From NCBI RefSeq assembly GCF_047496725.1, contig NC_132983.1, positions 7,938,501-8,002,500 on the forward strand: 64,000 nucleotides of DNA, given 5' to 3'. Every line of letters begins with the position of its first letter. Positions within the stretch are counted from its first letter, which is position 1. The translations under genes were made by a program, and so were the position numbers. The notes under the pieces are model-generated. The model had not been told where the DNA came from, searched no databases, and saw only the letters and a list, made by a program, of their open reading frames with translations. This document shows, in pieces, positions 30,637 to 40,134 of the stretch. The stretch comes from Anoplolepis gracilipes. Taxonomy: Eukaryota > Arthropoda > Insecta > Hymenoptera > Formicidae.

Positions 30637-31310
30637 ATGGAAAATTGTGACCACGGTAAGTTATTGTTCTATTTATTTACATTTGTACATATATATATGT
30701 AGTATGTGTAATTAAAATATGTAATTGGGAATTTTAGATGTTATAATGTAAGAATATATATAGAAATTTTTTTCTAATATATATTTTTATAACCTCTGAG
30801 TTTTTACAGAGTATATTCATTTACCTATATAAATACATATATGTTATTTTTATATAAATAAATAATTATTTGTAAATAAATATAATTATTTTTTTATAGC
30901 AATACCCCAACCTGGGTACGTATTGACCGAGCACGGGCCAGCCGGCCCCCTGCCGGTCAACCACGTGCCGCCCGGCTACCTGCCGGTCAACCACGTGCCG
31001 CCTGGCTACCTGCCGATGAACCACGTGCCGCCCCCCACCTACATGCCTGGTCCCTTGGCTCCTGCCTGCATTTTTTTAATGCAGAGACCGCAAACTGTGA
31101 GTATTTTAATGATTTTTATATATTTTTATATGATTTCATATTACACAACATATTTCTCTCTTTGTTCTATATATAATATAATAAATATAAAATATTTATA
31201 TATGTATATAAATATATGTAAAATATATATATATTTAATTTAATTATTATAAATAATTTCTTATTATTATCTTTATAAAAGAGTATAATTATTTTGTGTG
31301 TGTGTGTGTG

Positions 31311-31344
<34 letters not shown>

Positions 31345-31865
31345 ATTATACTCTTTTATGAAAATAATAAGAAATTATACAATATATAATACAACAGAGT
31401 ATGCAATATTACACAACTTATATAATAATATCCTTCCTTATTTATAATAGTTATAATATAATACAATATAACAGCTATAATAGTTATAATAAAATATAAA
31501 CTTCACAAAACAGAAAGAGAGAAATTTTTTTCATGTTATATAATTATTTCTTATAAAATATTAAAATAATTATAAAATTATATTTTTAGTTTTCTCAAGC
31601 GGAAAGACGCCGGCGTTATCGCCAAAGACGCCGCGAACGGCGTCAGGCAGCGGCAGGAGCACCGGGACCAATACCAGCACCGGCACCGGCACGAGCATTG
31701 GCAGCAGCACCGGCACCGGCACCAATACCAGCACCGGCACGAGTACCGGCATCAGCACCAGCTCCGGCTCCGGGTTCAGCAAGGTGGATTCCAAGGGGAA
31801 GAAGGGGGAGAGTGAATCCTTCTTCTCGCAAAGAAGGATTCATTGTGAATTTTTTTTCATTTTAA
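30637..31865 (+). CDS. Three-exon gene, Pro-rich/Arg-rich 163-aa protein, unrecognised
   Basis: Exons 30637-30655 (donor GTAAGT), 30900-31096 (acceptor TTTTTATAG, donor GTGAGT) and 31590-31865 (acceptor TATTTTTAG). Coding lengths 19 + 197 + 276 give an uninterrupted 163-codon frame ending TAA, with AATAAA overlapping the stop. The protein starts MENCDH, then has 2-3 copies of a 10-residue repeat (PVNHVPPGYL), then MPGPLAPAC, a highly basic block (AERRRRYRQRRRERRQ) and Ala/Pro repeats (APAPARALAAAPAPAPIPA). Exons are GC-rich in very AT-rich introns. It could be a nucleic-acid-binding or secreted low-complexity protein; no homologue is recognised. No lesion is seen, unlike most genes in the window. 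Confidence 0.6.
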
Positions 31866-32258
31866 ATAAAGACAAAAATTATTATTATTTTATATATAAT
31901 ATATAATATAATATTAATAAATATTTTATATTTATATATATATATATATATATATATGTCTACATATTTATTTTTTCCTATTATTTCTTAATTTATTTTA
32001 TTTATTTTTCTATTATTTTATTTTATTTTATTTATTTCGATTGTATTCATAATTTTCTACAATAATTTATTTTAATTACTTTTATTTCACTTGATTTTTT
32101 AAATTTCAATTATTATAATTATTTTCAATTTTTTTAAATGCGGATGTGTGTGTGCGCGCGCGTGTATGTGTGTGTATGCGTAGTATGTTAATGTCATGCA
32201 CAGTATGTTAGTGTTTGCATATATACAAATATATTAAATAGGCTGCTATCATTTTGGC
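31866..32258. other. AT-rich sequence with TA and TG simple repeats
   Basis: (TA)n near 31932-31957 and a mixed TG/CG tract near 32144-32180. No gene. Confidence 0.6.
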
Positions 32259-32343
32259 CGCTCGCACACTGTAAGCGTCATTCTATCTCTTTTTGACATA
32301 TAGTGAGTAACAGAGATAAAATGACGCTTACAGTGTGCGAGCG
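32259..32343. mobile_element. 85-bp hairpin (foldback/MITE-like)
   Basis: Arms of 32 nt (CGCTCGCACACTGTAAGCGT... and its complement) match at 31 of 32 positions, with a 21-nt loop. No obvious target duplication. Confidence 0.75.
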
Positions 32344-33431
32344 CCCAACGAACGCAGCCATATAAATAATACAAGAGAGACAGAGATGACGTATATTCTA
32401 TCATACGCGGTGCTACCAACTCAATTTCTTACAATTAGCTACACTTACACTTTAGGTACAGATACAATATTCTATTCGGTAATATTTTGCCTCGAAGAAG
32501 TTATATTTCTTTATAAAACTTTTTTGCTACATTCCTTGTAAAGTTTATTATCCCGCTAAAGAGCCGGATTTTGCATTTTGGTTTTTAAAAAATTTATAAT
32601 AATTACAATCGGTGCACATGGTTTATACACTTCATTCACGATCAGTATACCTTATTCATGTCAACTTTATGAAACTTTATTTTAAGCCTTTTTTCCAAAA
32701 AATCGCTCTTTAGCGGACTGCGAGCAATCCTCCTGAATAAGAATATCATTGTTAAATATGATTCTTTCTTAATTTATAGCCGAAATATCGTTAAAAAGAA
32801 TTTGTAGTTCCGAAGTCTCCGTATGAGGTCTCCACCGTGTCGCCTGTCAACCCTTAATCTTCAACCTATTTGTGATCTTATATAATAAACGCACTTGTAG
32901 AAGCTGCTATGGGCATCTCTTTGCAAAAATTCGGCGAATTCCAGCAACAGTACCGAAATGCGGTACACGACATAGGTGAACTGCTAGTTTATAGGTAATT
33001 TATGGATACATTTATGGATTTATAGTAATTTATAAATATAGTAAATAATTGTGTAATATATCTTAATCTTTTATGATTATAATATGTGTACATTTATATT
33101 TATGATTATAATATATTTATACATTTATTTATACATTGAAAAATAGATTAATTGTTTAACAGTCATATAAAGGTAAACAATTAATGTAAGACGTCGCCGC
33201 CGTGTTGTTTAAGCCGGCAATTAAAATATTTGCAATATCAATTAAAATATTTTGTACGCGCTCTGCTGAACATTTCATTTCAAAATAAATATTGCTATTT
33301 ATTAAACAAATACTTAAAATAAAAAGAATAAGAAGAATGATATATGTAATAAAATCAATAGATAAATGATCAAAAATTAAACAAAAAAATCTATACTTAA
33401 AAAAAATAACAATCTTTTTAGAAACCCAGAG
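32344..33431. other. AT-rich intergenic sequence
   Basis: No gene or clear repeat recognised. Confidence 0.4.
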
Positions 33432-34083
33432 GGCACAAAACCATCTAAAAGATGACTAAAACGTAACATATTTTTGTCAAAGATATCTTTTAGCGAGAGA
33501 ATATAGTCAGCGAAAAGATGACTAAAAGTTAGCTCATGACTCCGCTTGTGTCGCTGATAGGTTTGTCTATATGATGATTAAAATTGACTAAATCTAGACA
33601 TTTTCAGTAATCTTTAAGACATTTTTCCAGCCTTTTTTTTAAAGATTTGATATTTTTTAGTCATCTTTTATACTTTCTTTTCGACATCTTTTTGTATTAG
33701 TTAAGGATTAGGGTTAGGTTAGGTTTAAGGATAGTGCTACAATGACTGTCGGGAGTTGGAAAGAGTTGACCAATCACAGCAGTTTAATTTAGAGAATAAT
33801 CACTGTTGATTATTCTTTTCTAAATTAAACTGATTGGTCAACTCTTTCCAACTTCCGACAGTCATTGTAGAATCCTAATAAAATATAAAAATTTTATATT
33901 TAAAATTAGTAAAAAAAAATTTATTCATATAAAAAATAATTCAAAAACATATACTATATTGATATACTATAGATAATTTTTTACATGTACTATATTGATA
34001 TAATGTAGATAATTTTTTAACTATAAGATATAGATAATTTATATATAATATACAGTAAAGTACCTTTTAGATGGTTTTGCGCC
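33432..34083. mobile_element. MITE-like element with 20-bp terminal inverted repeats
   Basis: The left end GGCACAAAACCATCTAAAAG (33432-33451) and right end (34064-34083) are complementary except for one base. The interior repeats the motif AAAAGATGACTAAAA (33448, 33513). A second foldback element is inserted at 33737-33870. No coding sequence. Confidence 0.65.
33737..33870. mobile_element. 134-bp foldback element inside the MITE
   Basis: Long arms, beginning CTACAATGACTGTCGG and ending in its complement, pair over about 60 nt with a short loop (about 33798-33809). A telomere-like TTAGGGTTAGGTTAGG lies just outside at about 33707-33722. Confidence 0.8.
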
Positions 34084-34515
34084 TTACAAGTACATACACT
34101 ATACATACTATAATAGATATATATATATTATTGACAGGATTTATATCTTTCGGAAGACATATAATAGAAACTATCAGATATTCTTAAATTCTATGCAAAA
34201 GATAAAAAAAAGTAATAAAATTTTACCGCATTAATTAAAAATTAATAAACTAAGAAACTAATAACACCAGTCTTCTTGTAATGCCAAAAAATAAAAAATA
34301 TAAATTTACATTATATATACATTCTTCTTTATAATTTAATGTTGATTAAATAATAATGCCAATCCATATTTGATTGATTAAAAAGAATTACACATAATAT
34401 TATACATATATCTAATATACTAATATATACTAATCTAGTATAATTACGGTTTATATATATAAAGGATGGATCTATATACAGTATCAATATCTTAATAACA
34501 AAAATTTATTCATAT

Positions 34516-34968
34516 TGATGATGTGTTATAAAACAAGCCGGTGCGGACTCTGCCATCCAAGGGTGACAGTCCCATCACTCACCGGCTTGTTGTGATGATG
34601 TGTTATAAAACAAGCCGGTGCGGACTCTGTCACCCAAGGGTGACAGTCCCAGCACCCACCGGCTTGTTGTGATGATGTGTTATAAAACAAGCCGGTGCGG
34701 ACTCTGCCACCCAAGGGTGACAGTCCCAGCACCCACCGGCTTGTTGTGATGGTGTGTTATAAAACAAGCTGGTGCTGACTCTGCCACCCAAGGGTGACAG
34801 TCCCAGCATCCACCGGCTTGTGATGATGTGTTATAAAACAAGCCGATACGGACTCTGCCACCCAAGGGTAACAGTCCCAGCATCCACCAGCTTGTTGTGA
34901 TGTTTTATAAAATAAGCCAGTGCAGACTCTGTCACCCAAGGGTGACAGTTCCACCAACTTGTTTTATA
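34516..34968. repeat. Tandem array, six roughly 76-bp units, each a double hairpin
   Basis: Each unit begins GATGATGTGTTATAAAACAA. The outer stem is ACAAGCCGGTG with CACCGGCTTGT, and an inner stem is TGTCACCC with GGGTGACA around a 2-nt loop. Units degrade toward the right end. Minus-strand open frames across it are repeat artefacts. Confidence 0.88.
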
Positions 34969-35582
34969 AAATATCAACGGTGCGGATAAATTATTATTAA
35001 AATATTGATACATACGTAAATCGCCTTCATAATGCGTTAATAATGCATACTAGAACAATTTGACTAAACTTAAACTATGATTGGACATCAATGTTATTAT
35101 TAGCATTAAAATTTGTTTAAGAAAGTCCATCAGCAAAACGACTATTTGTACTGAGGTGTATATATATATATATATATATATACGATTGGTCATATTCTCT
35201 CCTCGATGTTGTTCACAGTCAAAATGGTTCCGGTATCATGCGCATTTCATTTCTCCTTTGCTGTAGCTTGCAATCTAACAGAAATTTTCGATATTTAAAA
35301 AAATCATATTGTCACACTATGTTTAATAACTTTTTTTTACATCTTTCATACCTTCCTTCAGCCTCCGTTCATCAAATCCAAATATATATGTTATTCAGAT
35401 TGCTTTTTTAATTCATATCGATATCTGTCGCCCGCTCTTCTTAACCATTCAGAAAATTTGTTTTTTAAACTGTACATGTTTGATGATGAACTATACATGT
35501 TTAAAATAGTGCCTAAAAAAAGAATTTTTATTATAAAACTTTAAAAATATATACTTTATAAATATACTTTAAAAATAAGTTG
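34969..35582. other. AT-rich intergenic sequence
   Basis: Only a (TA)n tract near 35157-35182. No gene. Confidence 0.5.
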
Positions 35583-35753
35583 TAAACAAAGGCTACGTTC
35601 AGACAGAGCAGATCACTGCGAGTGCTTAGTGATTGATCTTTAATATAATTGGTTCTTTCATTTAGATCTTCGTTGAACCTATGTGCAGAAACCAATCACG
35701 ATAAAGAGTCACTACACTGATCAGCTCTGTCTGCTGAACGCAACCATTGTTTA
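35583..35753. mobile_element. Foldback MITE, about 171 bp
   Basis: The left arm TAAACAAAGGCTACGTTCAG, continuing through ACAGAGCAGATCA, pairs with the right end (TGATCAGCTCTGTCTGC...GCAACCATTGTTTA). Imperfect palindrome; no coding. Confidence 0.7.
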
Positions 35754-35759
35754 TAAAAT

Positions 35760-36720
35760 TATGCAATTACCTAAGATAATATTTGCAAAAGCTGTATTTT
35801 TAATTTCCTCTGTCTGACGCTGGCCTTCTCATGTCAAATTTTTAGCAAACTCGTTAGTGAGAGTTGCTATTAAACAATTACGGAGATGATTTTCTGCCGA
35901 TTTGCCGCCCATGATGCGAACCATTTTTTGCTATATTTTATAAAAAATATTATTTTAAATATACTTTTTTTCTTAATAAAAATAATATTACTTACAAATT
36001 GTGTTCGTAATTTTTCATGTCTATTTAATTCTTCACAAAATTTTTTGAACTCTCCATATAGTTTAATGAAAAATGAGGTAACAAATTTAAAACATTTGTA
36101 TATGGAATTTGCTCATTATGATAGGCTAAAATTAAATCCAATTTTCGATTTGCAACATCCACTTTTTCAATTATCGTTTTCAAACATTTTTCTTGCGTTA
36201 TTGAATATCTTTCTTCTGTTAAATTTTTCTCTTCTAAAAATAAAAATTAAAAATTAAATAACACAAAATATTTAGATGTAAAAAGTAGAAAAAAAGATAT
36301 TGACTTTGGTTTTTTCTTTCACTAATATCCGTTTCATCAGGCAACGTGAGATTGTCGCGATTAATAGTATCCGAAACATGTACGCTTTTTGAGTTTTGTA
36401 TTTGTAGCGTAGAATCACTTTTTTCTATTTAAAAAATATATTAAAAGTAATAAATGTAGACCAATGTTAAAAGTTGCAAAGAAATAATGTATAACAATTT
36501 TTCTTTTTAATTACCTTTTACTAAAAACCCAGATTTTCCTTTCTTAATTTTTAAATAAGAGAGATGTGCAGGATTATAATCAACTAAAAAATAAAAAAAT
36601 ATTAAAACAAATACATAAAATATAAAATTAATATTAGTAACGTTACATACTATTTTTTATCACAAGACCAGACTGCGTTTGCTGATAATTCGCTGGTTAA
36701 TCTTTTTGAATATTAACTGT
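35760..36720 (-). pseudogene. DUF4806-like gene fragment, several exons
   Basis: On the minus strand an exon at about 35926-35760 reads MVRIMGGKSAENHLRNC, LTNEFAKNLT, then a stop where the family has Trp (TGG to TGA), then TAFANIIL. The preceding exon (about 36080-35992) reads FKKFCEELNRHEKLRTQF and ends at donor GTAAGT. Further short exons (for example TINRDNLTLPDETDISE near 36320-36400) may belong. The GG-K plus Trp-x-Gly context fits the DUF4806 domain of many insect proteins. The in-frame stop suggests a pseudogene. Confidence 0.5.
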
Positions 36721-36805
36721 TAAAAATATATATAAATTTTAATTAAATATAAACATAAATTTTAATTTGTAAAGAGATGTAAACATATATATTGATAGAG
36801 CAAAT

Positions 36806-37476
36806 TGTTGTGCCTCCATGAGGGGGCACAGGGTTTTTCGGGATTCGTGCAGGGAAGGCCGGGGATACGGCGGGCAGTGGCCTCTATTTATTTTAATAAA
36901 GTTCTTGTTTTTATATGTGTTTGCTTCTTCCTTTTATTATAATAAATAACAGTAGATAGACTCAATGGGTTGGTATTTTGTCACTGCTCCCAGCGAACGT
37001 TATGTCACTCGCGTTTGATATCGGTTGAAGCGAGAGAGCGGTATCTCTCGTACGCTCTGTCGCACGGGTAGTCTGATACGCGTCGACTTATCTCAGGCGC
37101 GCGTATATCTCTTAGTCATTCGTGTATGACTCTGTTGAATCTGGTTAACAGCTGCCCGTGACGATTATTACTCGTTAGGTTCTAATCAACGACTGCCCGT
37201 CGCTTCATCGCGGCGGGTGCTGAGCTTCCCTCCGAACTGCATGGTTTTTCGGAGGGGGTCCCTTAGCAACATGACCAAATATGGTTATGTTGCTGAATTC
37301 GCGTTTTAGTGCAGGCGAGGAAGTTCAAAGTCGAATTTCCTCGCTTGTACTTTTAGCAATTCGGTGACACCTTTCCGGTTTCGTGTTCGCGCTCGGTCTC
37401 GGGCGCGCGTGACTCGCTGCGTCAGCGGCTCGCGCGATTATCGCTTCGCTCGCGATGCATTCCTGCATCAATATAA

Positions 37477-37536
<60 letters not shown>

Positions 37537-37571
37537 TCATTAAGTCTGTAGCCTTTTCTGGTGCTATAACA
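36806..37571 (-). repeat. 3' LTR (766 bp)
   Basis: On the plus strand it runs TGTTGTGCCTCC ... GCTATAACA. It holds the hairpin AGCAACATGACC with GGTTATGTTGCT and a long (TA)n tract at 37482-37530. It lacks a 24-bp segment (GTGCGTTTCCGAGAGC...) present in the other two LTRs and differs strongly in its terminal 80 bp. Confidence 0.9.
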
Positions 37572-37582
37572 CCCCTCCCCCG
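37572..37582 (-). promoter_or_regulatory. Polypurine tract (plus-strand primer)
   Basis: On the minus strand GGGGGAGGGG directly precedes the 3' LTR. Confidence 0.75.
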
Positions 37583-37775
37583 TTGAAAAGAAAACGGAGG
37601 TACAACGTTTTCTGTTTTAGGGAATTTATTTCTTTTTCTTAAGTTTTAAGTTTCCCGATATATATATATATATATATATATACTATATGTTTTCTTTTAT
37701 ATTATTTTCTTATTCTAGTTTACAATTTTGTTTGTTTTCGCGTTTACAATATTTAAATATAATCGTTTTTCTTAT

Positions 37776-39341
37776 CTAAAATCGCGTGCTTAGGCTACGT
37801 TTTAATATTGGTTTCGGGAGTCGATCGATCGGTTCGGATCGCTCTTCGTCGTATATCCTAATTAATGGTCGCTTCCTTCTTTTATTTTTGTTTCGTATGA
37901 CTATGTAAAGTACAATTAATATTATTGTTATTGTTATCGTGATTGTTCCGCTTGTCGCCATTGGATATACGAATTGTTTTTTCGCGAAGAAATTTTGTTC
38001 GTTAAGAAATTTTGTTCTTTTTAAATTGTTGTCTATTTCTTCTAGTTGTAATTTTAATTTTGTCAGTTCCATTCGGTGTTGACCTATGTCTTGTATCGTG
38101 TCATTATCGTGTGTTATCGTGTTGCGTTCTCGTACCAGTGTCAAGTTATATTCAGGCAGGTACGTTTCTATATCCGTTTCATAGATTGTCTGCTTCGTCT
38201 GTATAGTCATGTCTGGAGTTATTAATTTGCATTTTCCCTTCAGCGTAATTTTCCCAGTGTTTTTAATCATTGTTTTGTATTCTTGTCGTTTGTCGTATTG
38301 TATTGTTAATTGTTGTTCTGTAGCAGTCGAGTAGAGCCATGTTTGTGGCTGTTGCAATGCGATCCATGTGGTACGCATTGATATAATGTATTTCGTCTTA
38401 CAGTTACGTTGACGCTGCTGTGTATAAATTTGTATTTCGCATGGTGCATTTAAATTTACTCTATATGTCGGTGTCGCATGCTCACATGTGTATTGTGAGT
38501 TAATGTTAATACAATCTTTTAAATCTTTTTCTGTTACTATAACGTATGTTAGTTTTTCTTTGTCTACCGCAATTATTTTATTGTTAATTTCTGTTACTGC
38601 GAATATATTGTTATAACTGAATACAGGTAACGCAATTACATTCATTATGGTATAGCTCGGTTGCGCAATTAATGGGAAGATTAGAATGGTATAAATAATT
38701 GCTTTATCGCTGAATGCGCTTATTTTCGCGTATTTTTCTATAGTAAGCCAATCTTCGGTGTGTACTTGAAAAGGGAAGTACAGTCCTTGTGGCAACTGCT
38801 GTGTTGCTTCCATTAAATGTGTTATTATGCTATCTATTGGTGTTAATCTCGGATGCATTGCTCCGTTTTTTGTATATGTTAGATATTCTATAATGTTATC
38901 CGCGTCGCATATTAATTCTGCTATTACTGCGGTAATTATGGTAAAGTGTTCGTTTATCTTGCTGCGTTCTATATATTCATTTACTCGTTTCTGTAAGAGG
39001 TATTCGTTACGTTGTATTGTATTTTCGATTTTATCAATATGCCCGATAGTTGTATTTATTATTTTAATTTGATTTTGTACGGCATGCTCTATTGTTTTTT
39101 GACTGTTTTCTAATATGTTAAGTTGTTCGTTAATTCGTTTTTCGTCGTTAACGTCCATTGTGCCAAATAAAGACTTTGATAAGGAACCTATTCCGTCTAT
39201 GAGTCCTCGTCGTTTATTTGTCTGTTTTTTGTATATTGTTTTAATTTGTATTATGACATTTTTTAAATATTTTGCTTCTCTTTTTGTTAGAATGTCTAGG
39301 TTCACACATGTATCTCGAAGATAATGAGTGTGAAATTTCAT
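37776..39341 (-). CDS. env: Envelope fusion protein, baculovirus F type, C-terminal main frame
   Basis: Membrane fusion protein acquired by errantiviruses. 521 aa in this frame. A furin-like site TNKRR at 42-46 is followed by the fusion peptide GLIDGIGSLSKSLFG and a long heptad region (INEQLNILENSQKTIEHAV). The ectodomain has conserved Cys (for example QYTCEHATP). A transmembrane helix near residues 455-480 (TITITITIILIVLYIVI) and a basic cytoplasmic tail follow. The N-terminal part continues upstream to about 39580 in another frame (FEEIGQIHYAKENWKLVI), so one frameshift near 39360 breaks the gene. Confidence 0.9.
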   Translation of the reverse strand: MKFHTHYLRDTCVNLDILTKREAKYLKNVIIQIKTIYKKQTNKRRGLIDGIGSLSKSLFGTMDVNDEKRINEQLNILENSQKTIEHAVQNQIKIINTTIGHIDKIENTIQRNEYLLQKRVNEYIERSKINEHFTIITAVIAELICDADNIIEYLTYTKNGAMHPRLTPIDSIITHLMEATQQLPQGLYFPFQVHTEDWLTIEKYAKISAFSDKAIIYTILIFPLIAQPSYTIMNVIALPVFSYNNIFAVTEINNKIIAVDKEKLTYVIVTEKDLKDCININSQYTCEHATPTYRVNLNAPCEIQIYTQQRQRNCKTKYIISMRTTWIALQQPQTWLYSTATEQQLTIQYDKRQEYKTMIKNTGKITLKGKCKLITPDMTIQTKQTIYETDIETYLPEYNLTLVRERNTITHDNDTIQDIGQHRMELTKLKLQLEEIDNNLKRTKFLNEQNFFAKKQFVYPMATSGTITITITIILIVLYIVIRNKNKRRKRPLIRIYDEERSEPIDRLPKPILKRSLSTRF

Positions 39342-39590
39342 AGTTTTGCATAATCTTTCGGTCTGTTTTAAATATTCGTTTATTTGCTCGTATCTTTTCT
39401 AAGTTTTCGTCTAAGTTTGATAAGTCTAATTTTATTACTAGTTTCCAGTTTTCTTTTGCGTAGTGGATTTGTCCGATTTCTTCGAAGCATAACCCTGGAT
39501 TATGTTTAAATTCTTGTATCTGGTATGAGAGATTCGTTTCGTCGTCTTTCGTGTGACCTTTGCTGATCCAGCAGGCGAATGTCCTGTAAT
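39342..39590 (-). pseudogene. env: Env N-terminal segment, out of frame, after a splice acceptor
   Basis: The minus strand reads HNPGLCFEEIGQIHYAKE and LDLSNLDENLEKIRANKR before shifting into the main env frame near 39360. An acceptor-like ATATGATATTACAG ends near 39582, as expected for the spliced env mRNA of errantiviruses. The signal peptide is not visible and may be supplied by an upstream exon. Confidence 0.65.
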
Positions 39591-39747
39591 ATCATATTAT
39601 ATTTCATTTTATTATATTTTATCTCTTGGGTGTCGCTCGCCTTCTCTGACTTCGCGGGGTTCGCGCTAATCCAGCGGGTGATACGCCGGTAATATTATAA
39701 TGTTGGTTTAGTCTCTCAACGACTTTTGGTTGAGGTAGATCTTTAAG

Positions 39748-40107
39748 ATGTTGCGATTTTTGCTCCAATGGAGCCTGCCGATTTGTAGCCAGTGCGATGG
39801 ATATCGGGATGGTATTCATCCCGATATCTGCCGCGATTGTTTTAGGAGTCGCCTACCGGTTGTGGGTCTACCGCCTCCGGTGGACCCCGTAGTGCGGGCG
39901 CGGAGCGCCGTTCTCCGAAGTTCCCGGGTCGCGGGGGGTACTTTGTTCCTCGACGTTACGTTCTCGGTGCCTGGTGTGAGGTTTGTGCGGGCAGTGGTGC
40001 CCGCCCTGGACTTAATGCATCCCGTCCGCGTGGAGCTGAGGAAGGTCCACGACCAGTTCGACTTCTTCGAGCTGAGATGTCGCCGGGGGGAGGAGGAGGA
40101 GGACTAG
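39748..40107 (+). CDS. GC-rich antisense ORF between pol and env, 119 aa
   Basis: An open frame on the strand opposite to the retroelement genes, in a sharply GC-rich block (about 39770-40110). Features: CSQCDGYRDGIHPDICRDC (two Cys pairs), then FLDVTFSVPGVRF and FFELRCRRGEEEED. A consensus donor AAGGTGAGT lies shortly after the stop, near 40124. No homologue recognised. It may be an accessory or captured gene, or a chance frame over GC-rich sequence. The Cys pairs and high GC are the only support. Confidence 0.35.
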   Translation: MLRFLLQWSLPICSQCDGYRDGIHPDICRDCFRSRLPVVGLPPPVDPVVRARSAVLRSSRVAGGTLFLDVTFSVPGVRFVRAVVPALDLMHPVRVELRKVHDQFDFFELRCRRGEEEED

Positions 40108-40134
40108 GACACGGATCCTTGAAGAAGGTGAGTA

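Noticed and set aside
31570..31843. Minus-strand Val/Leu/Pro and Gly/Ala repeat frames
   Set aside because: Antisense of exon 3 of the spliced plus-strand gene (Ala/Pro repeat).
33700..33725. TTAGGGTTAGGTTAGG as a telomere or telomeric insertion site
   Set aside because: Only about three degenerate units, in the middle of a MITE; no array.
34526..35013. Four overlapping minus-strand frames of WDCHPWV type
   Set aside because: Translations of the hairpin tandem array in different units.
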